The position numbers and the translations under genes are program-made. A stretch of 64,000 nucleotides of DNA, from positions 1-64,000 of the forward strand of contig JAFAER010000208.1 of assembly GCA_023423895.1 (NCBI GenBank), read 5' to 3'. Below the pieces are notes generated by a model. The model was given only the letters and a program-made list of their open reading frames with translations. It made no database searches and was not told the origin of the DNA. Below are positions 23,328 through 32,110 of this stretch, in pieces (position 1 is the first letter of the stretch; the number at the start of each line of letters is the position of its first letter). This DNA is from Pseudomonadota bacterium. GTDB lineage: Bacteria > Myxococcota_A > Polyangia > Polyangiales > Polyangiaceae.

Positions 23328-24587
23328 TCACCCCGGACGCAGCGCGAGGGCGCGCGCGTGCTCGAGGACCTGCGCTGCGTCGCGGTCGAGCAGCACGGCT
23401 TCCTCGAGCCGCGGATCGACGATGTCGCGCTCGATGCGGAAGAGCAGCGGCTCCCACGGCCACGGATCGACGCTCGCGAGCTGCTTCTGCGCGACGTCGT
23501 CGTTGGGATGTTTGGCGAAGAACCCGTCGGCGCGCATCCGCTCGGCGGCGGGGACGGTGATCGGCAGGTAGCCCGTCCGCGTCGAGACGTACGCCGCTTG
23601 CTCGACCTCGCAGAAGAAGCGGAGAAAGCGAGCGGCCGCGGCCTTCTCTGCGTCGGGGGCCTGCTTCACGACGACGAAGAACGTTCCTCCCGTCGGCACC
23701 GACGCGCGGACATCACGCGGAAGCGGCGCTGCGACGACGGGGAACTTCGCGTTGTCCTCGAGGTAACGGATGTACGCGGTGGAGGTCCAGATGAACGCCG
23801 CGCGTCCGCCGAGGAAGTCCTGGTTCGTGACGTTCCACGCGTCGTAGTCGCGGCCCGGAGGGGGACGCATCACGCGGTCGCGATGAATGAGATCCTGCCA
23901 GAGGCGGAGCGCTCGGACGCCGGCGTCACCGCCCAGCGTCGGCCTGCCCTGCTCGTCGAACACCGAGCCGCCCGCCTGACCGAGCAGCGCGACCCAGAAC
24001 CACCAGGAGATCGGGACCTCGTGGCCCCAACGCTCGCCCGGCCGCGTCAGCGCGCGCGCCATGCGTCTCAGGTCGTCCCACGTCTCGGGTGGACGAAGGC
24101 CTTCCTTCGCGAAGATCTCGCCATTGCAGTACATCAGCGGCGTCGATCGGTTGAGCGGGACGCCGTAGAGCGGCAAGCCGGCTCCGCCGCGGAACGCGCC
24201 GCTCTGGCCGAGCGCCGGAACGAACGGGATCTCCTTCAACCCGGGATATCCGTCGAGCGGCTCGAGCGTCTGCGCACGCGCGAGGTAGGGCACGACCTCG
24301 GCGACGACATGGCTCAGCGCGGGCGCGGCCTTCGCCGCAATCGCCGTCCGGAGCTTCGCGAGCGACTCGAAGTAGTCGCCCTGATACACGGCTTCGACGC
24401 GTACCTCGTCTTGCGACGCGTGGAAGCGACGGATGATCTCGAGGAGCACCTCGCGGTTGCGGCCGCCGAGCGTGTACCAGAAGCGCAGCTTGACGCGCCC
24501 TTGCTCGTCCCGCGTCCGGCGCGCACATCCGGTCGCCAGCGCGGCGGCGCCTGCGAGCGCGGAACGGCGGGACAGCTTGACCGTCAT
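23328..24587 (-). CDS. ABC transporter substrate-binding lipoprotein, UgpB/MalE type
   Basis: A 419-aa extracytoplasmic solute-binding protein of family 1 (SBP_bac_8 pattern). The signal carries adjacent Arg residues (SRRSALAGAAALATGCARR), so a lipoprotein anchored at Cys21 with twin-Arg-like character is likely. Mature motifs include LRFWYTLGGRNREVLLEII and VYQGDYFESLAKLRTAI, close to the pattern of glycerol-3-phosphate-binding UgpB, then TSTAYIRYLED and VPTGGTFFVV. It lies 31 bp after the UgpC-type ATPase gene in the same unit. The permease genes expected next to it are instead at 5.0-6.8 kb. Confidence 0.87.
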   Translation of the reverse strand: MTVKLSRRSALAGAAALATGCARRTRDEQGRVKLRFWYTLGGRNREVLLEIIRRFHASQDEVRVEAVYQGDYFESLAKLRTAIAAKAAPALSHVVAEVVPYLARAQTLEPLDGYPGLKEIPFVPALGQSGAFRGGAGLPLYGVPLNRSTPLMYCNGEIFAKEGLRPPETWDDLRRMARALTRPGERWGHEVPISWWFWVALLGQAGGSVFDEQGRPTLGGDAGVRALRLWQDLIHRDRVMRPPPGRDYDAWNVTNQDFLGGRAAFIWTSTAYIRYLEDNAKFPVVAAPLPRDVRASVPTGGTFFVVVKQAPDAEKAAAARFLRFFCEVEQAAYVSTRTGYLPITVPAAERMRADGFFAKHPNDDVAQKQLASVDPWPWEPLLFRIERDIVDPRLEEAVLLDRDAAQVLEHARALALRPG

Positions 24588-24618
24588 GTTCGCCGGAGGA
24601 CGCGTGGACGAGCGGTGC

Positions 24619-25689
24619 TCATGCGATCCTTCCCCCACCCTCGTCGGCCTCGAAGACGTGGAGCGGCGCGCGCACGAGCGACACGTGAATGGAAGAGCCC
24701 TTCGGACGCGGGTCGAACCCGGGGGCACGTGCGCGCAGCTCGCTGTCGCCGGCCCGCAGGACGAAGTTCGTCTCCGCGCCGAGCGGCTCGGCGACCGTCA
24801 CCTCGAGCTTGGTCGCGCCGTCGTCGCTCGGCTCGACGAGGCGCACGTCTTCCGGACGCACGCCCACGAGGACGCGATCCGGCAGGCGCTTGCCTGTCGG
24901 CGCGGCGAGCACGAACGGACCGCACGTGATCGTTCCGCCTTCGACGCGCCCCTCGAGGACGTTCATCTTCGGCGCACCGACGAACGTCGCGACGAAGCTC
25001 GTCGCGGGCTCCTCGTAGATCTTGCGTGGCGGAGCGACCTGCTGAATCTCGCCCTTACGCATGATGCAGATGCGGTCGGCGAGTGTCATCGCCTCGACCT
25101 GATCGTGCGTGACGTAGATCGCGGTGACGCCGAGCTCGCGCACGAGGACGCCGATCTCGACGCGAAGCTCTTGCCGAAGGGCAGCGTCCAGGTTCGAGAG
25201 CGGCTCGTCGAAGAGGAACACGCGCGGCCGGCGCACGATCGCGCGCCCCATCGCCACGCTCTGGCGCTCGCCGCCGGACAGCTCGGACGGAAGGCGGTCC
25301 ATCAGGCGTCCGAGCTCGAGCAGCTCCGCGGCCTCGTCCGCGCGCTTCTTTCGCTCGGCGGGATCGACCTTCCGCATCTTGAGCGGGAACTCCATGTTCT
25401 CCCGCACGGTCATCGTCGGGTAGAGCGCGTATCCCTGGAAGACCATCGCGACGTCGCGGTCCTGCGGCGCGACCCCGGCCATCGACTTGCCGCCGATGCG
25501 GACGACGCCTCCGTCCGCTTCCTCGAGCCCGGCGACGATGCGCAGCGTCGTCGACTTCCCGCAGCCCGACGGTCCGACGACGACGACGAGCTCGCCCTTC
25601 TGCACCGCGAGCGAGATCCCACGAAGGGCCGCTCCGTCCCCTTCCTCGTAACGCTTCGTGACGTTGTCGAGCTCGACCTCGATCGTCAC
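24619..25689 (-). CDS. ABC transporter ATP-binding protein, UgpC/MalK type
   Basis: A 356-aa importer ATPase with Walker A GPSGCGKST, Q-loop FQGYALYP, signature LSGGERQ, Walker B VFLFDEPLSNLD and H-loop THDQ. These are followed by a C-terminal OB/TOBE regulatory domain (VGVRPEDVRLVE) as in MalK/UgpC/MsmX. It energises a CUT1 sugar or glycerophosphodiester importer in the cytoplasm. The GTG start at 25689 overlaps the stop of the nucleotidyltransferase gene as GTGA (25686-25689), so the two are coupled. Such ATPases are often shared by several permease pairs, so service to the distant permeases at 5-6.8 kb is plausible. Confidence 0.9.
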   Translation of the reverse strand: MTIEVELDNVTKRYEEGDGAALRGISLAVQKGELVVVVGPSGCGKSTTLRIVAGLEEADGGVVRIGGKSMAGVAPQDRDVAMVFQGYALYPTMTVRENMEFPLKMRKVDPAERKKRADEAAELLELGRLMDRLPSELSGGERQSVAMGRAIVRRPRVFLFDEPLSNLDAALRQELRVEIGVLVRELGVTAIYVTHDQVEAMTLADRICIMRKGEIQQVAPPRKIYEEPATSFVATFVGAPKMNVLEGRVEGGTITCGPFVLAAPTGKRLPDRVLVGVRPEDVRLVEPSDDGATKLEVTVAEPLGAETNFVLRAGDSELRARAPGFDPRPKGSSIHVSLVRAPLHVFEADEGGGRIA

Positions 25690-26441
25690 GATCCGCCTTG
25701 CCACCAGCTGTCGGCGAGCGACAGGTCCTCGAGCGTGTCGAGCTCCATGTAGCCGCCAGGGGTGTTCACGCGATGGAACACCGACCCGCGGTCGATCATC
25801 CACTGCCAGAGGTGGATGAGGTACGCCTTCTGGAACGGGCGATCGCCGAGGACGGTGCACGTTTTTTTGGCTTCGTCGTACGCGGCGAGCATCTCCTTGG
25901 CGCCGTCCGGGTCGAACTTCGCCACACCGATGAACTCGCCGGAGGCATCCTCGCTCGCGATCGTGCGCGAGACCTCGATGACGCGCTCGCCGTCGGCGCG
26001 CATCTTCTCGGCGTCCGACTCGGGGTGTTTCGTCCGCCGCACGTAGCGGCGACGCCAGTCGGTGTCGCAGACGAGGACCTTGTCGCGGCTCGAGGCCACG
26101 ACGTCTTTCACCGCGCTGCCGCGGTACACGATGTCCGTGTAGCTCGAGAGGAAGCCGCCGCCGAGGTACTCCCGTGCGTAGACGAGCGACTCGAGGATGT
26201 TGTTGTTCTCCCACTCCCGATTCTCGACGTACGTGAACTCGGGGTACTTCGCCTTGAGGACGTCGGCCTTGTAGCCGCACACGAAGACCACGTCCCTGCG
26301 CGTGAAGCCGGCTTCCTCGAGCGCCTCGAGGATCCATTCGAGCATCGGCCGTCCCATGACGGGCACGAGCGTCTTCGGGACCTCCTCGGTCCGGTGTTCG
26401 AGACGACTACCTCTGCCGGCGCCAATGAGGACGGGACGCAT
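25686..26441 (-). CDS. LicC-like sugar-phosphate/phosphocholine nucleotidyltransferase
   Basis: A 251-aa single-domain nucleotidyltransferase. The N-terminal NTP-binding loop reads LIGAGRGSRLEHRT, followed by VPKTLVPVMGRPM, and the metal-binding Asp occurs in SSYTDIVYRG and CDTDWRRRYV. The set NNNILESLVYA plus DTDW and KM is typical of CTP:phosphocholine cytidylyltransferase LicC and related enzymes rather than of RmlA. It probably makes CDP-choline or an NDP-polyol for decorating a surface polymer. It is co-translated with the ABC ATPase, an unusual link between uptake and nucleotide activation. A 24-bp gap separates its ATG from the divergent phosphoesterase. Confidence 0.73.
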   Translation of the reverse strand: MRPVLIGAGRGSRLEHRTEEVPKTLVPVMGRPMLEWILEALEEAGFTRRDVVFVCGYKADVLKAKYPEFTYVENREWENNNILESLVYAREYLGGGFLSSYTDIVYRGSAVKDVVASSRDKVLVCDTDWRRRYVRRTKHPESDAEKMRADGERVIEVSRTIASEDASGEFIGVAKFDPDGAKEMLAAYDEAKKTCTVLGDRPFQKAYLIHLWQWMIDRGSVFHRVNTPGGYMELDTLEDLSLADSWWQGGS

Positions 26442-26465
26442 GAACGCAAGGTACCATGGTGGGCG

Positions 26466-27299
26466 ATGCCCCTGAAGATCGGCTTCGTCACCGACCTCCA
26501 CTTCGGACCGCAGGCGTTCCACGACGGAAAGCTGAGGAAGCTGACGCACCACGCATCCGAGCTGACGCGCGAGGTCGTTCGCCGGATGAACGAGGACGTG
26601 AAGCCGGATCTGCTCGTGAACCTCGGCGACGACATCGAGGACGAGAGCCGCGAGGCCGACCTCGCGCGGTACACCGAGTGCCAGGACATCTTGCGGACGG
26701 CGAAGGCCGAGCTCGTCAACGTGGCCGGCAACCACGATACCATCCACCTCACCCGCGACGACCTCGCGCGCATCTGGCGGCGGGAAACGCTCATCACGAA
26801 GCCTGGTGACCAACCGCTGTTCTATTCGTTCGACCGCGGCGGCTTCCACTTCACCGTCCTCCACACGCTCGAGCGCAAGGACGTCGACGTTCGCATCCCG
26901 CAGGCGCAGCTCGAATGGCTGACGCGTGATCTCGACGCGACGGCGCTGCCTACGGTCGTCCTCATGCATCACTCCGCGAGCGAGCAGGATCTGTCGGACT
27001 CGTTCTGGTTCAAGGGCCTCGCCCACCTCGCGCTCGTGAAGGAACGCGCGGAGCTCCGAGCGATCCTCGAGCGGAGCGGGAAGGTCCGCGTCGTCTTCAA
27101 CGGGCACGTCCATCGGAACCATTTCGACGTCATCCGGGGGATCCCTTACGTCACGATCCAGAGCCTCATCGAGAACCTCGACGAGGACGCCCCCGGACGT
27201 CCCGCAGCCGCGTGCGCGGTGGCGATGCTCGAGGACGCGCGCACGACGATCCGCGTGCTCGGAAACGATCCCGCGCGCTACCAGATCGAGCACACGTAG
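26466..27299 (+). CDS. calcineurin-like metallophosphoesterase
   Basis: A 277-aa two-metal phosphoesterase (Metallophos fold). All five blocks are present: DLHFG near the N-terminus (Asp9, His11), LGDDIED, AGNHDT, VVLMHHS and FNGHVHRN. It is closest in style to the cyclic-nucleotide/phosphodiesterase CpdA and Icc group or to glycerophosphodiester-type enzymes; the substrate is unknown. The start at ATG 26466 is only 24 bp from the divergent nucleotidyltransferase start, so the two genes share a very short control region and may be functionally linked in phosphodiester or phosphocholine use. Confidence 0.8.
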   Translation: MPLKIGFVTDLHFGPQAFHDGKLRKLTHHASELTREVVRRMNEDVKPDLLVNLGDDIEDESREADLARYTECQDILRTAKAELVNVAGNHDTIHLTRDDLARIWRRETLITKPGDQPLFYSFDRGGFHFTVLHTLERKDVDVRIPQAQLEWLTRDLDATALPTVVLMHHSASEQDLSDSFWFKGLAHLALVKERAELRAILERSGKVRVVFNGHVHRNHFDVIRGIPYVTIQSLIENLDEDAPGRPAAACAVAMLEDARTTIRVLGNDPARYQIEHT

Positions 27300-27336
27300 C
27301 GAACAGCGGCCTCGCGCGCCCTCACCGCTCGACGGC

Positions 27337-27828
27337 TCACGAGCGCACGAGCGCGGCGGGCGGGTCCGAGCGGTAGAGACCGTGGAGCGCTTTGCGGCGC
27401 GCGTCGTCGACGCACCGGCGGACGTCGTTCACGTTGGTGCCCGTGAACCACCGAACCGGTTCCGCACCCTTCCGATGCAGCACGAGGATCCCGGCGGCGT
27501 CTTCGACGGTCGTCGCATCGAGATCGCCCCAGTCGATCCTCGTCTCCTTCCCGTTGTCGTGAAGGAGCAGGCCCTCCTCTCGAATGAGGAGGTACACGTT
27601 CTCGAACAGCAGCATCGCCATGGCGCCGAAGCCGAGGATGAGGCCGCCGATGACGACGAGACCGCCAACGAAGCTGATCGTCTGCGCGACGTCGGCCGTC
27701 AGTCGGCTCACGAGATGCGCGCCGATGGACGTCGCACCGACCATCACCATTGCGCCGGCGATGACGAGCAGTCGCCTCGTCGCCCCGGAGCGATCGACAC
27801 GGAAGAAGTCGACACCCGCTGTCGCCAC
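27337..27828 (-). CDS. two-span membrane protein with a PH-like cytoplasmic domain, unknown
   Basis: A 163-aa protein. Two hydrophobic helices (about 20-42 and 50-78, LVVIGGLILGFGAMAMLLF) are followed by a beta-rich domain NVYLLIREEGLLLHDNG and IDWGDLDATTVED, then LVLHRKGAEPVRWF. This resembles the bacterial PH-domain membrane proteins (bPH/YcxB-like), though I cannot assign a family with certainty. It is convergent with the phosphoesterase and lies 33 bp downstream of a lipoprotein gene on the same strand. Confidence 0.65.
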   Translation of the reverse strand: MATAGVDFFRVDRSGATRRLLVIAGAMVMVGATSIGAHLVSRLTADVAQTISFVGGLVVIGGLILGFGAMAMLLFENVYLLIREEGLLLHDNGKETRIDWGDLDATTVEDAAGILVLHRKGAEPVRWFTGTNVNDVRRCVDDARRKALHGLYRSDPPAALVRS

Positions 27829-27861
27829 GAGCGGAACGTTAAAGCGAGCGCTTCGCTCTGG

Positions 27862-28413
27862 CTACTTCATCTGCGCCGGGCCGTAGCTCGGCGGTGGCGC
27901 CCAGTTGCCGCCGATGCCGGGCGTCTGCCCCGGAGCTGCGGTTCGACGCGCCCCCTCCCAGCCCGTCGACCCCCAGGCCGCCCCGCGCGCGCTGCCGCCG
28001 CTGCGGCCGTCGCTCGGGTAGAACGTCGTCGGCCGGCCGTAGCCGCCGTGGCCCGAGTAGGTGCCGTAGCCGTAGTAGCCCGGTGCGCCTTGCACGACGA
28101 CGTTGTTGTTGTTGTTGACGACCACGCTCGGGCCGGGCGCCGCTGGAGGCTGCGGAGCCGTCGGCGTATACGGCTGTTCGGCGCCTTGCCCGAGCGTGAT
28201 CGTCTGCGAAAGCCGCGGTCGTCCGCGCGGGACCGTCTCCTGCGGAGGGGCGCTGTCGACCGCGATGACCTCACGCTCCTCGCGCTCCTCCCGCTCGATG
28301 GAGGATGGCGCAGGCTCGCCCGTCGCCGTCTGCAGCTCTGCCCGGTCGCGCGTGTGCGCGCAAGCGGCGAGCAGCACTGCCGACAGGCCCAGGCAGACGG
28401 TGTTGGAGCGCAC
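27862..28413 (-). CDS. Tyr/Gly-rich lipoprotein, unknown function
   Basis: A 183-aa protein with a signal ending SAVLLAACAH (lipobox, Cys18), an Arg/Glu-rich stretch REEREEREV, a short poly-Asn run VVVNNNNNVVV and a Gly/Tyr-rich tail (GYYGYGTYSGHGGYG). It is probably an outer-membrane or periplasmic lipoprotein with a largely unstructured body. GTG 28413 was chosen because it sits right before a normal signal peptide; an ATG further upstream (28452) would add a non-signal-like charged extension. No enzymatic motif is visible. Confidence 0.65.
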   Translation of the reverse strand: MRSNTVCLGLSAVLLAACAHTRDRAELQTATGEPAPSSIEREEREEREVIAVDSAPPQETVPRGRPRLSQTITLGQGAEQPYTPTAPQPPAAPGPSVVVNNNNNVVVQGAPGYYGYGTYSGHGGYGRPTTFYPSDGRSGGSARGAAWGSTGWEGARRTAAPGQTPGIGGNWAPPPSYGPAQMK

Positions 28414-28546
28414 GTGCTCATCTTGGATCGCGGGCGGTCGAGGCACCATCGACTTTCGCGCCGTCGCCGACGTTCGTTGCAAGTTGCGACGGGTCACCGC
28501 GGCCCGTTCACACGGTTCAGCTGCGCGCGGAGCTGCGCGTGCGGAG

Positions 28547-29884
28547 TCAGCGTCGGCGCAGGGCGAAGAGGAGGTAGAGCGGCGCGCCCGCGAGCAGGAC
28601 TGCGACGCTCGTGAGGCATTCGACCGGCTTGCCCGCAACCATCGAGATCGCGATCGCCAGATTCGCGAGAATGTAGAGTAGCGGGACGACGGGATAGCCC
28701 TTCGCTCGGTACGGACGATCGCGCTGAGGCTCACGGATTCGAAGGACGTAGAGGGCCGTCGTGTCCGCAATCGTCGCGATCACGATCGCGAACGTCGTGT
28801 AGTTGAGGACCTCTCCGAGGCTGCGATCATTCGCGCGGAAGCCGACGACCAGGAGCGTCGCGACGACCGCCTGACCGATGACCGCGAGGTAGGGCGTCTG
28901 CTCCGAGTTGAGCCGCCCCGCCGCGCGGAAGAACAGCCCGTCTTTCGCCATCGCGTACGCGATCCGCGGCCCGACGAGCACGTTCGCACCGACGGTCCCG
29001 AAGATCGACGCCATCATGATGACGGCGAGAATGGGTCCGCCGAGCTCCCCGAAGAGGACCTGTCCAGCCTTGATGCCGACGACGGGCATGCCTGGCAGCG
29101 CGCGCATTCCGAGGGCGTAGACGTACGTGGCGGTCACGAAGACGTAGATGAACGTGCAGATCCCGAGGCCGACGAAGAGCGAGCGCGGGAGGTTCTTCCC
29201 CGGCGACTCGATCTCGCCGGCGACGAACACGCTCGCGTTCCATCCGAGATACGAGAACAGCACGGGCGCGAGCCCGATGCCGAACGAGCTCAGCGAGGCC
29301 GTCCCTTCACTCGCGAGCGGCTCCGCCGGTGTCCGCTCGTGCCCGAGGATCGGCCCGAGCACCACGATGAGGACGAGCGCGGCGATCTTCAGGTACGCGG
29401 TCGACGTGTTGAGCGCCGCCCCCGCTTTCGTCGCGTACGCGTTCACCGCAGAGGCGAACCAGATGACCGCGATGGCGACGGCCATCTTCGCGACCGGCGT
29501 GAGCGGGATCAGGTTCGACAGCGAGATCGTGAAGCCGATCGCGAGCGTCGCGACCGTCCCGGCGAAGATGCCGAAGAACGACAGCCAGCCGACCATGAAG
29601 CCGGCCATCGGATGATAGGCCGCGGTCAGATAGACGTAGTTGCCGCCGGCCTTCGGGAACATCGCCCCGAGCTCCGCGTTCGCGAGCGCTCCTGCGAGCG
29701 CGAGCGCGCCGCCGAGCAACCACGCGAGGAAGAACGAGGTCGGGCTCGGGAACTCCTTCGCGACGTCGCCGGGCGTCAGGAAGATGCCGACCCCGATGAC
29801 GGACGACACGACGAGCATCGTCGCATCGCGGAGCTTGAGGACGCGGGGCAGGTCCTGCGTCTTCGCGGTCGCTTCGGGAATCAC
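28547..29884 (-). CDS. APC-family amino acid permease
   Basis: A 445-aa transporter with 12 predicted helices of the amino acid-polyamine-organocation superfamily. The first helix has the unwound substrate loop SSVIGVGIFLTPG, and TM6 reads FSYLGWNASVFVAGEIESPGKNLPRSL. Helix 8 has VGANVLVGPRIAYAMAKDGLFF. This pattern is of LAT/YfnA-like amino acid exchangers; the specific amino acid is not readable. The start overlaps the stop of the DUF2804 gene by four bases (29881-29884), so the two are co-translated. Confidence 0.87.
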   Translation of the reverse strand: MIPEATAKTQDLPRVLKLRDATMLVVSSVIGVGIFLTPGDVAKEFPSPTSFFLAWLLGGALALAGALANAELGAMFPKAGGNYVYLTAAYHPMAGFMVGWLSFFGIFAGTVATLAIGFTISLSNLIPLTPVAKMAVAIAVIWFASAVNAYATKAGAALNTSTAYLKIAALVLIVVLGPILGHERTPAEPLASEGTASLSSFGIGLAPVLFSYLGWNASVFVAGEIESPGKNLPRSLFVGLGICTFIYVFVTATYVYALGMRALPGMPVVGIKAGQVLFGELGGPILAVIMMASIFGTVGANVLVGPRIAYAMAKDGLFFRAAGRLNSEQTPYLAVIGQAVVATLLVVGFRANDRSLGEVLNYTTFAIVIATIADTTALYVLRIREPQRDRPYRAKGYPVVPLLYILANLAIAISMVAGKPVECLTSVAVLLAGAPLYLLFALRRR

Positions 29885-30873
29885 CAGATGACGTCCTGAT
29901 CCTCGACGACGCCCGGAACACCGTCGAGCTCGACGTCACGCCCGTCGACTCGGAGCGTGCCTCGAAAGGCGCCTGCGGGCTGGAGGAAGCGCGTGCGGAC
30001 GACGACGAGGTTGGTGTGCTGCTCGTGCACCGCGCCGATGTCGAACGTCAGGTCGATACCGTCGCCCACGAGCCGCCACGCTCTCTCTGGACGTGGCGGA
30101 TGATCGATGTCGAGCTCGAACCGCGGCTCGGCGATCGGGAAGGTTCCCTCCCTCCGGAACGCCGCGCACTCCGCCTCGCCGACGAAGCCCTGGACGACGT
30201 TGAAGGCGATCGGCTGGCCATCCTTTGCATTGCCCATCGCGAACGCCCATCGCCAGCGCGTGTTCCGCGGCATCAAGCCGTGGGTGTAGTCGTAGCCCGT
30301 CATCGCGCCGTCGAGGGAGATGCGCCGGCCGGAGGCCACGATCTGCCCGCGCGTGCGCGCGAGCGCTCGCTTCTCCGTCGCCGACGTGAGCGACGGACCG
30401 AGCTTCGCGATCGCCGAGATTGAAGGGGGCGCGGAAGACGGCTCGAACGACAGATCGATGTCGAGCTCCGCGAAGCGTGCGCGGAGCTCGCAGGTGTCTC
30501 CGCGCCGCTCGAGCGCGACGCTCGAACGGCCGAGGCCGAACGTGGCGAGGACGCCTTCCGCATGAGGGTCGTCGGCGATCGTCGCAGCGCGCGGCGGACC
30601 GACCACCGTCCGATCGACGAGCATCCGTCCCGCTGCGCGGTCGAAGACGTATGCGAACGCGCTCGTCGCATAGCCCATCCGAACGACCGCGAGCGACATC
30701 CACGCCTCCTCCGAGGAGACGGCGACGAAGAACCACTTCTTGCGGCGCAGCGCCCGGTCGACGAGCGCCGAGCCGAGCGTGACCGGCGGGAGCGGCCCAG
30801 CATAAGAGCCGAACGCCGGCGCGCCCGTGGCCGGATCGACGAACGCAGTGGGCGCAGGCGGCAACATCCTCAT
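29881..30873 (-). CDS. DUF2804-family protein
   Basis: A 330-aa soluble protein resembling DUF2804 (PF10974). It has an N-terminal segment RALRRKKWFFVAVSSEEAWM and a conserved late core MPRNTRWRWAFAMGNAKDG, then FNVVQGF and a C-terminal VDGRDVELDGVPGVVEDQDV. The family is predicted to be beta-sandwich/lipocalin-like and its biochemical role is unknown to me. The gene is coupled by a four-base overlap to the APC permease gene. ATG 30873 (MRMLPPAP) was used; ATG 30867 is two codons later. It is divergent from a small lipoprotein gene 61 bp away. Confidence 0.65.
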   Translation of the reverse strand: MRMLPPAPTAFVDPATGAPAFGSYAGPLPPVTLGSALVDRALRRKKWFFVAVSSEEAWMSLAVVRMGYATSAFAYVFDRAAGRMLVDRTVVGPPRAATIADDPHAEGVLATFGLGRSSVALERRGDTCELRARFAELDIDLSFEPSSAPPSISAIAKLGPSLTSATEKRALARTRGQIVASGRRISLDGAMTGYDYTHGLMPRNTRWRWAFAMGNAKDGQPIAFNVVQGFVGEAECAAFRREGTFPIAEPRFELDIDHPPRPERAWRLVGDGIDLTFDIGAVHEQHTNLVVVRTRFLQPAGAFRGTLRVDGRDVELDGVPGVVEDQDVIW

Positions 30874-30934
30874 GGGAAGCGCGGATTGTAGCGCGGTTGT
30901 CGGCGGCCTCCCGGTCCATGTAGAAGATCCGGAC

Positions 30935-31534
30935 ATGCGCGCGGCCCTGCCCTCCCTCGTCGCTGTTCTCTCCCTCGCGGTCGCGGCGTGTGGTCCGAGC
31001 CGGCAAGAGGCATCCACCGCGGCGGGCACGGGCCCGTCGCTCAAGGCACGAGGCGACACACCGCCGGTGCCGCCGGACTCGACGAAGGTGACCGCCTTCT
31101 CCGTCGACATCGAGAACCTGAACGTCGACAAGATCGCGATGCGCGACGGCGGCATCCGCCCCGACGGCAACCGAGACCTCGTCTTCCGCGCGACCGTCGA
31201 CGGTCCTGCGGATGCGCTGTACATCGTGACGACCAACGAAAAGGGCGAGCCGCACTACGGCTTCCGCGCCGATACGATCGCAGGCCACGAGGAGCTGCCC
31301 AGCGAGCTCGGGAGCGTCGTCGACGTCGGCAGGCTCACCGTCTGGATTGCCGTCGTCGAGGACGGCAAGTTCATCAACACGGACGGTGGCGCGCTCGGCG
31401 ACCTGGCGCCTGGCCCCCACCAGCTCAAGCTCTACGTCCCGAACACGGGAAACCTGCAGCCCGGGACCTATCTGCGCCTCTACGCGCGCGCGCCGAACGG
31501 CGGGCTCGCGAAGAGCCCGGTCGTCCGATACTGA
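30935..31534 (+). CDS. putative lipoprotein, unknown function
   Basis: A 199-aa protein with a clear lipoprotein signal (RAALPSLVAVLSLAVAACGP, lipobox AVAACG, Cys19). A Ser/Ala/Gly linker follows, then a beta-rich domain beginning KVTAFSVDIENLNVDKIAM and including RDLVFRATVDG and HQLKLYVPNTGNLQPG. The pattern suggests an immunoglobulin-like or periplasmic beta-sandwich; no catalytic residues are obvious. Probably anchored to the outer membrane. ATG 30935 begins directly at the signal. Confidence 0.72.
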   Translation: MRAALPSLVAVLSLAVAACGPSRQEASTAAGTGPSLKARGDTPPVPPDSTKVTAFSVDIENLNVDKIAMRDGGIRPDGNRDLVFRATVDGPADALYIVTTNEKGEPHYGFRADTIAGHEELPSELGSVVDVGRLTVWIAVVEDGKFINTDGGALGDLAPGPHQLKLYVPNTGNLQPGTYLRLYARAPNGGLAKSPVVRY

Positions 31535-31651
31535 ACGGCAGCCGAGGTAAGGGCCCTGCCAGCCGGCCTGTGCGCCTGCCTGCCTGAAAGCCCCGTACTT
31601 TTCGCCTCAGGAACGTCGCTTGTCGCCGGGAGTCTGTTCTAGACTCGCCTC

Positions 31652-32077
31652 ATGACCATTCGTGGTTGGAACGAGGCCTGGCAGCCGGTGTTCGACAGTC
31701 TCGGCCGCATGAAGGCCTCCTGGCCCACGCGCGGCTGGAGCTGGGACCCGCGCCTCCTCTGCGTGACTTCGTCGTTCACGACCGAACAGGAACCCGCCGC
31801 CCGCACGGCGACGCAGATGGCGCTGCAGAACGAGTGGACCGCGGCGACGCTCGTTCGGGCGCCGCAGCAGCTCCGCGACGTCGTCGAGCGCGCGGGCGGA
31901 ATCCGCCAGGGACAGCTCGCGCTCTCGACCGGTCCGGTCAACGGCCTGCTGGTCTACGGCCTCTGGTGGCCGTGGGGCGACGGCGAGACCGTCTCGCTCC
32001 GCGTCGGCCTCGCCGACGTCGATCCGAATCGCGAGCCGTACATTCGGTTCCGCGACGTGTACGGCGTCACGTTCTGA
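31652..32077 (+). CDS. hypothetical protein (141 aa)
   Basis: A Trp-rich soluble protein of 141 aa (WNEAW, SWPTRGWSW, YGLWWPWGDG) with no signal or membrane span. The C-terminal half reads TVSLRVGLADVDPNREPYIRFRDVYG. Codon use fits the neighbourhood and the ATG is followed by normal coding statistics. I do not recognise the family. It is convergent with the exonuclease gene 33 bp away. Confidence 0.62.
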   Translation: MTIRGWNEAWQPVFDSLGRMKASWPTRGWSWDPRLLCVTSSFTTEQEPAARTATQMALQNEWTAATLVRAPQQLRDVVERAGGIRQGQLALSTGPVNGLLVYGLWWPWGDGETVSLRVGLADVDPNREPYIRFRDVYGVTF

Positions 32078-32110
32078 CCGCGCCGCCTCGGACGCGCGTC
32101 TCCGCTCGCG

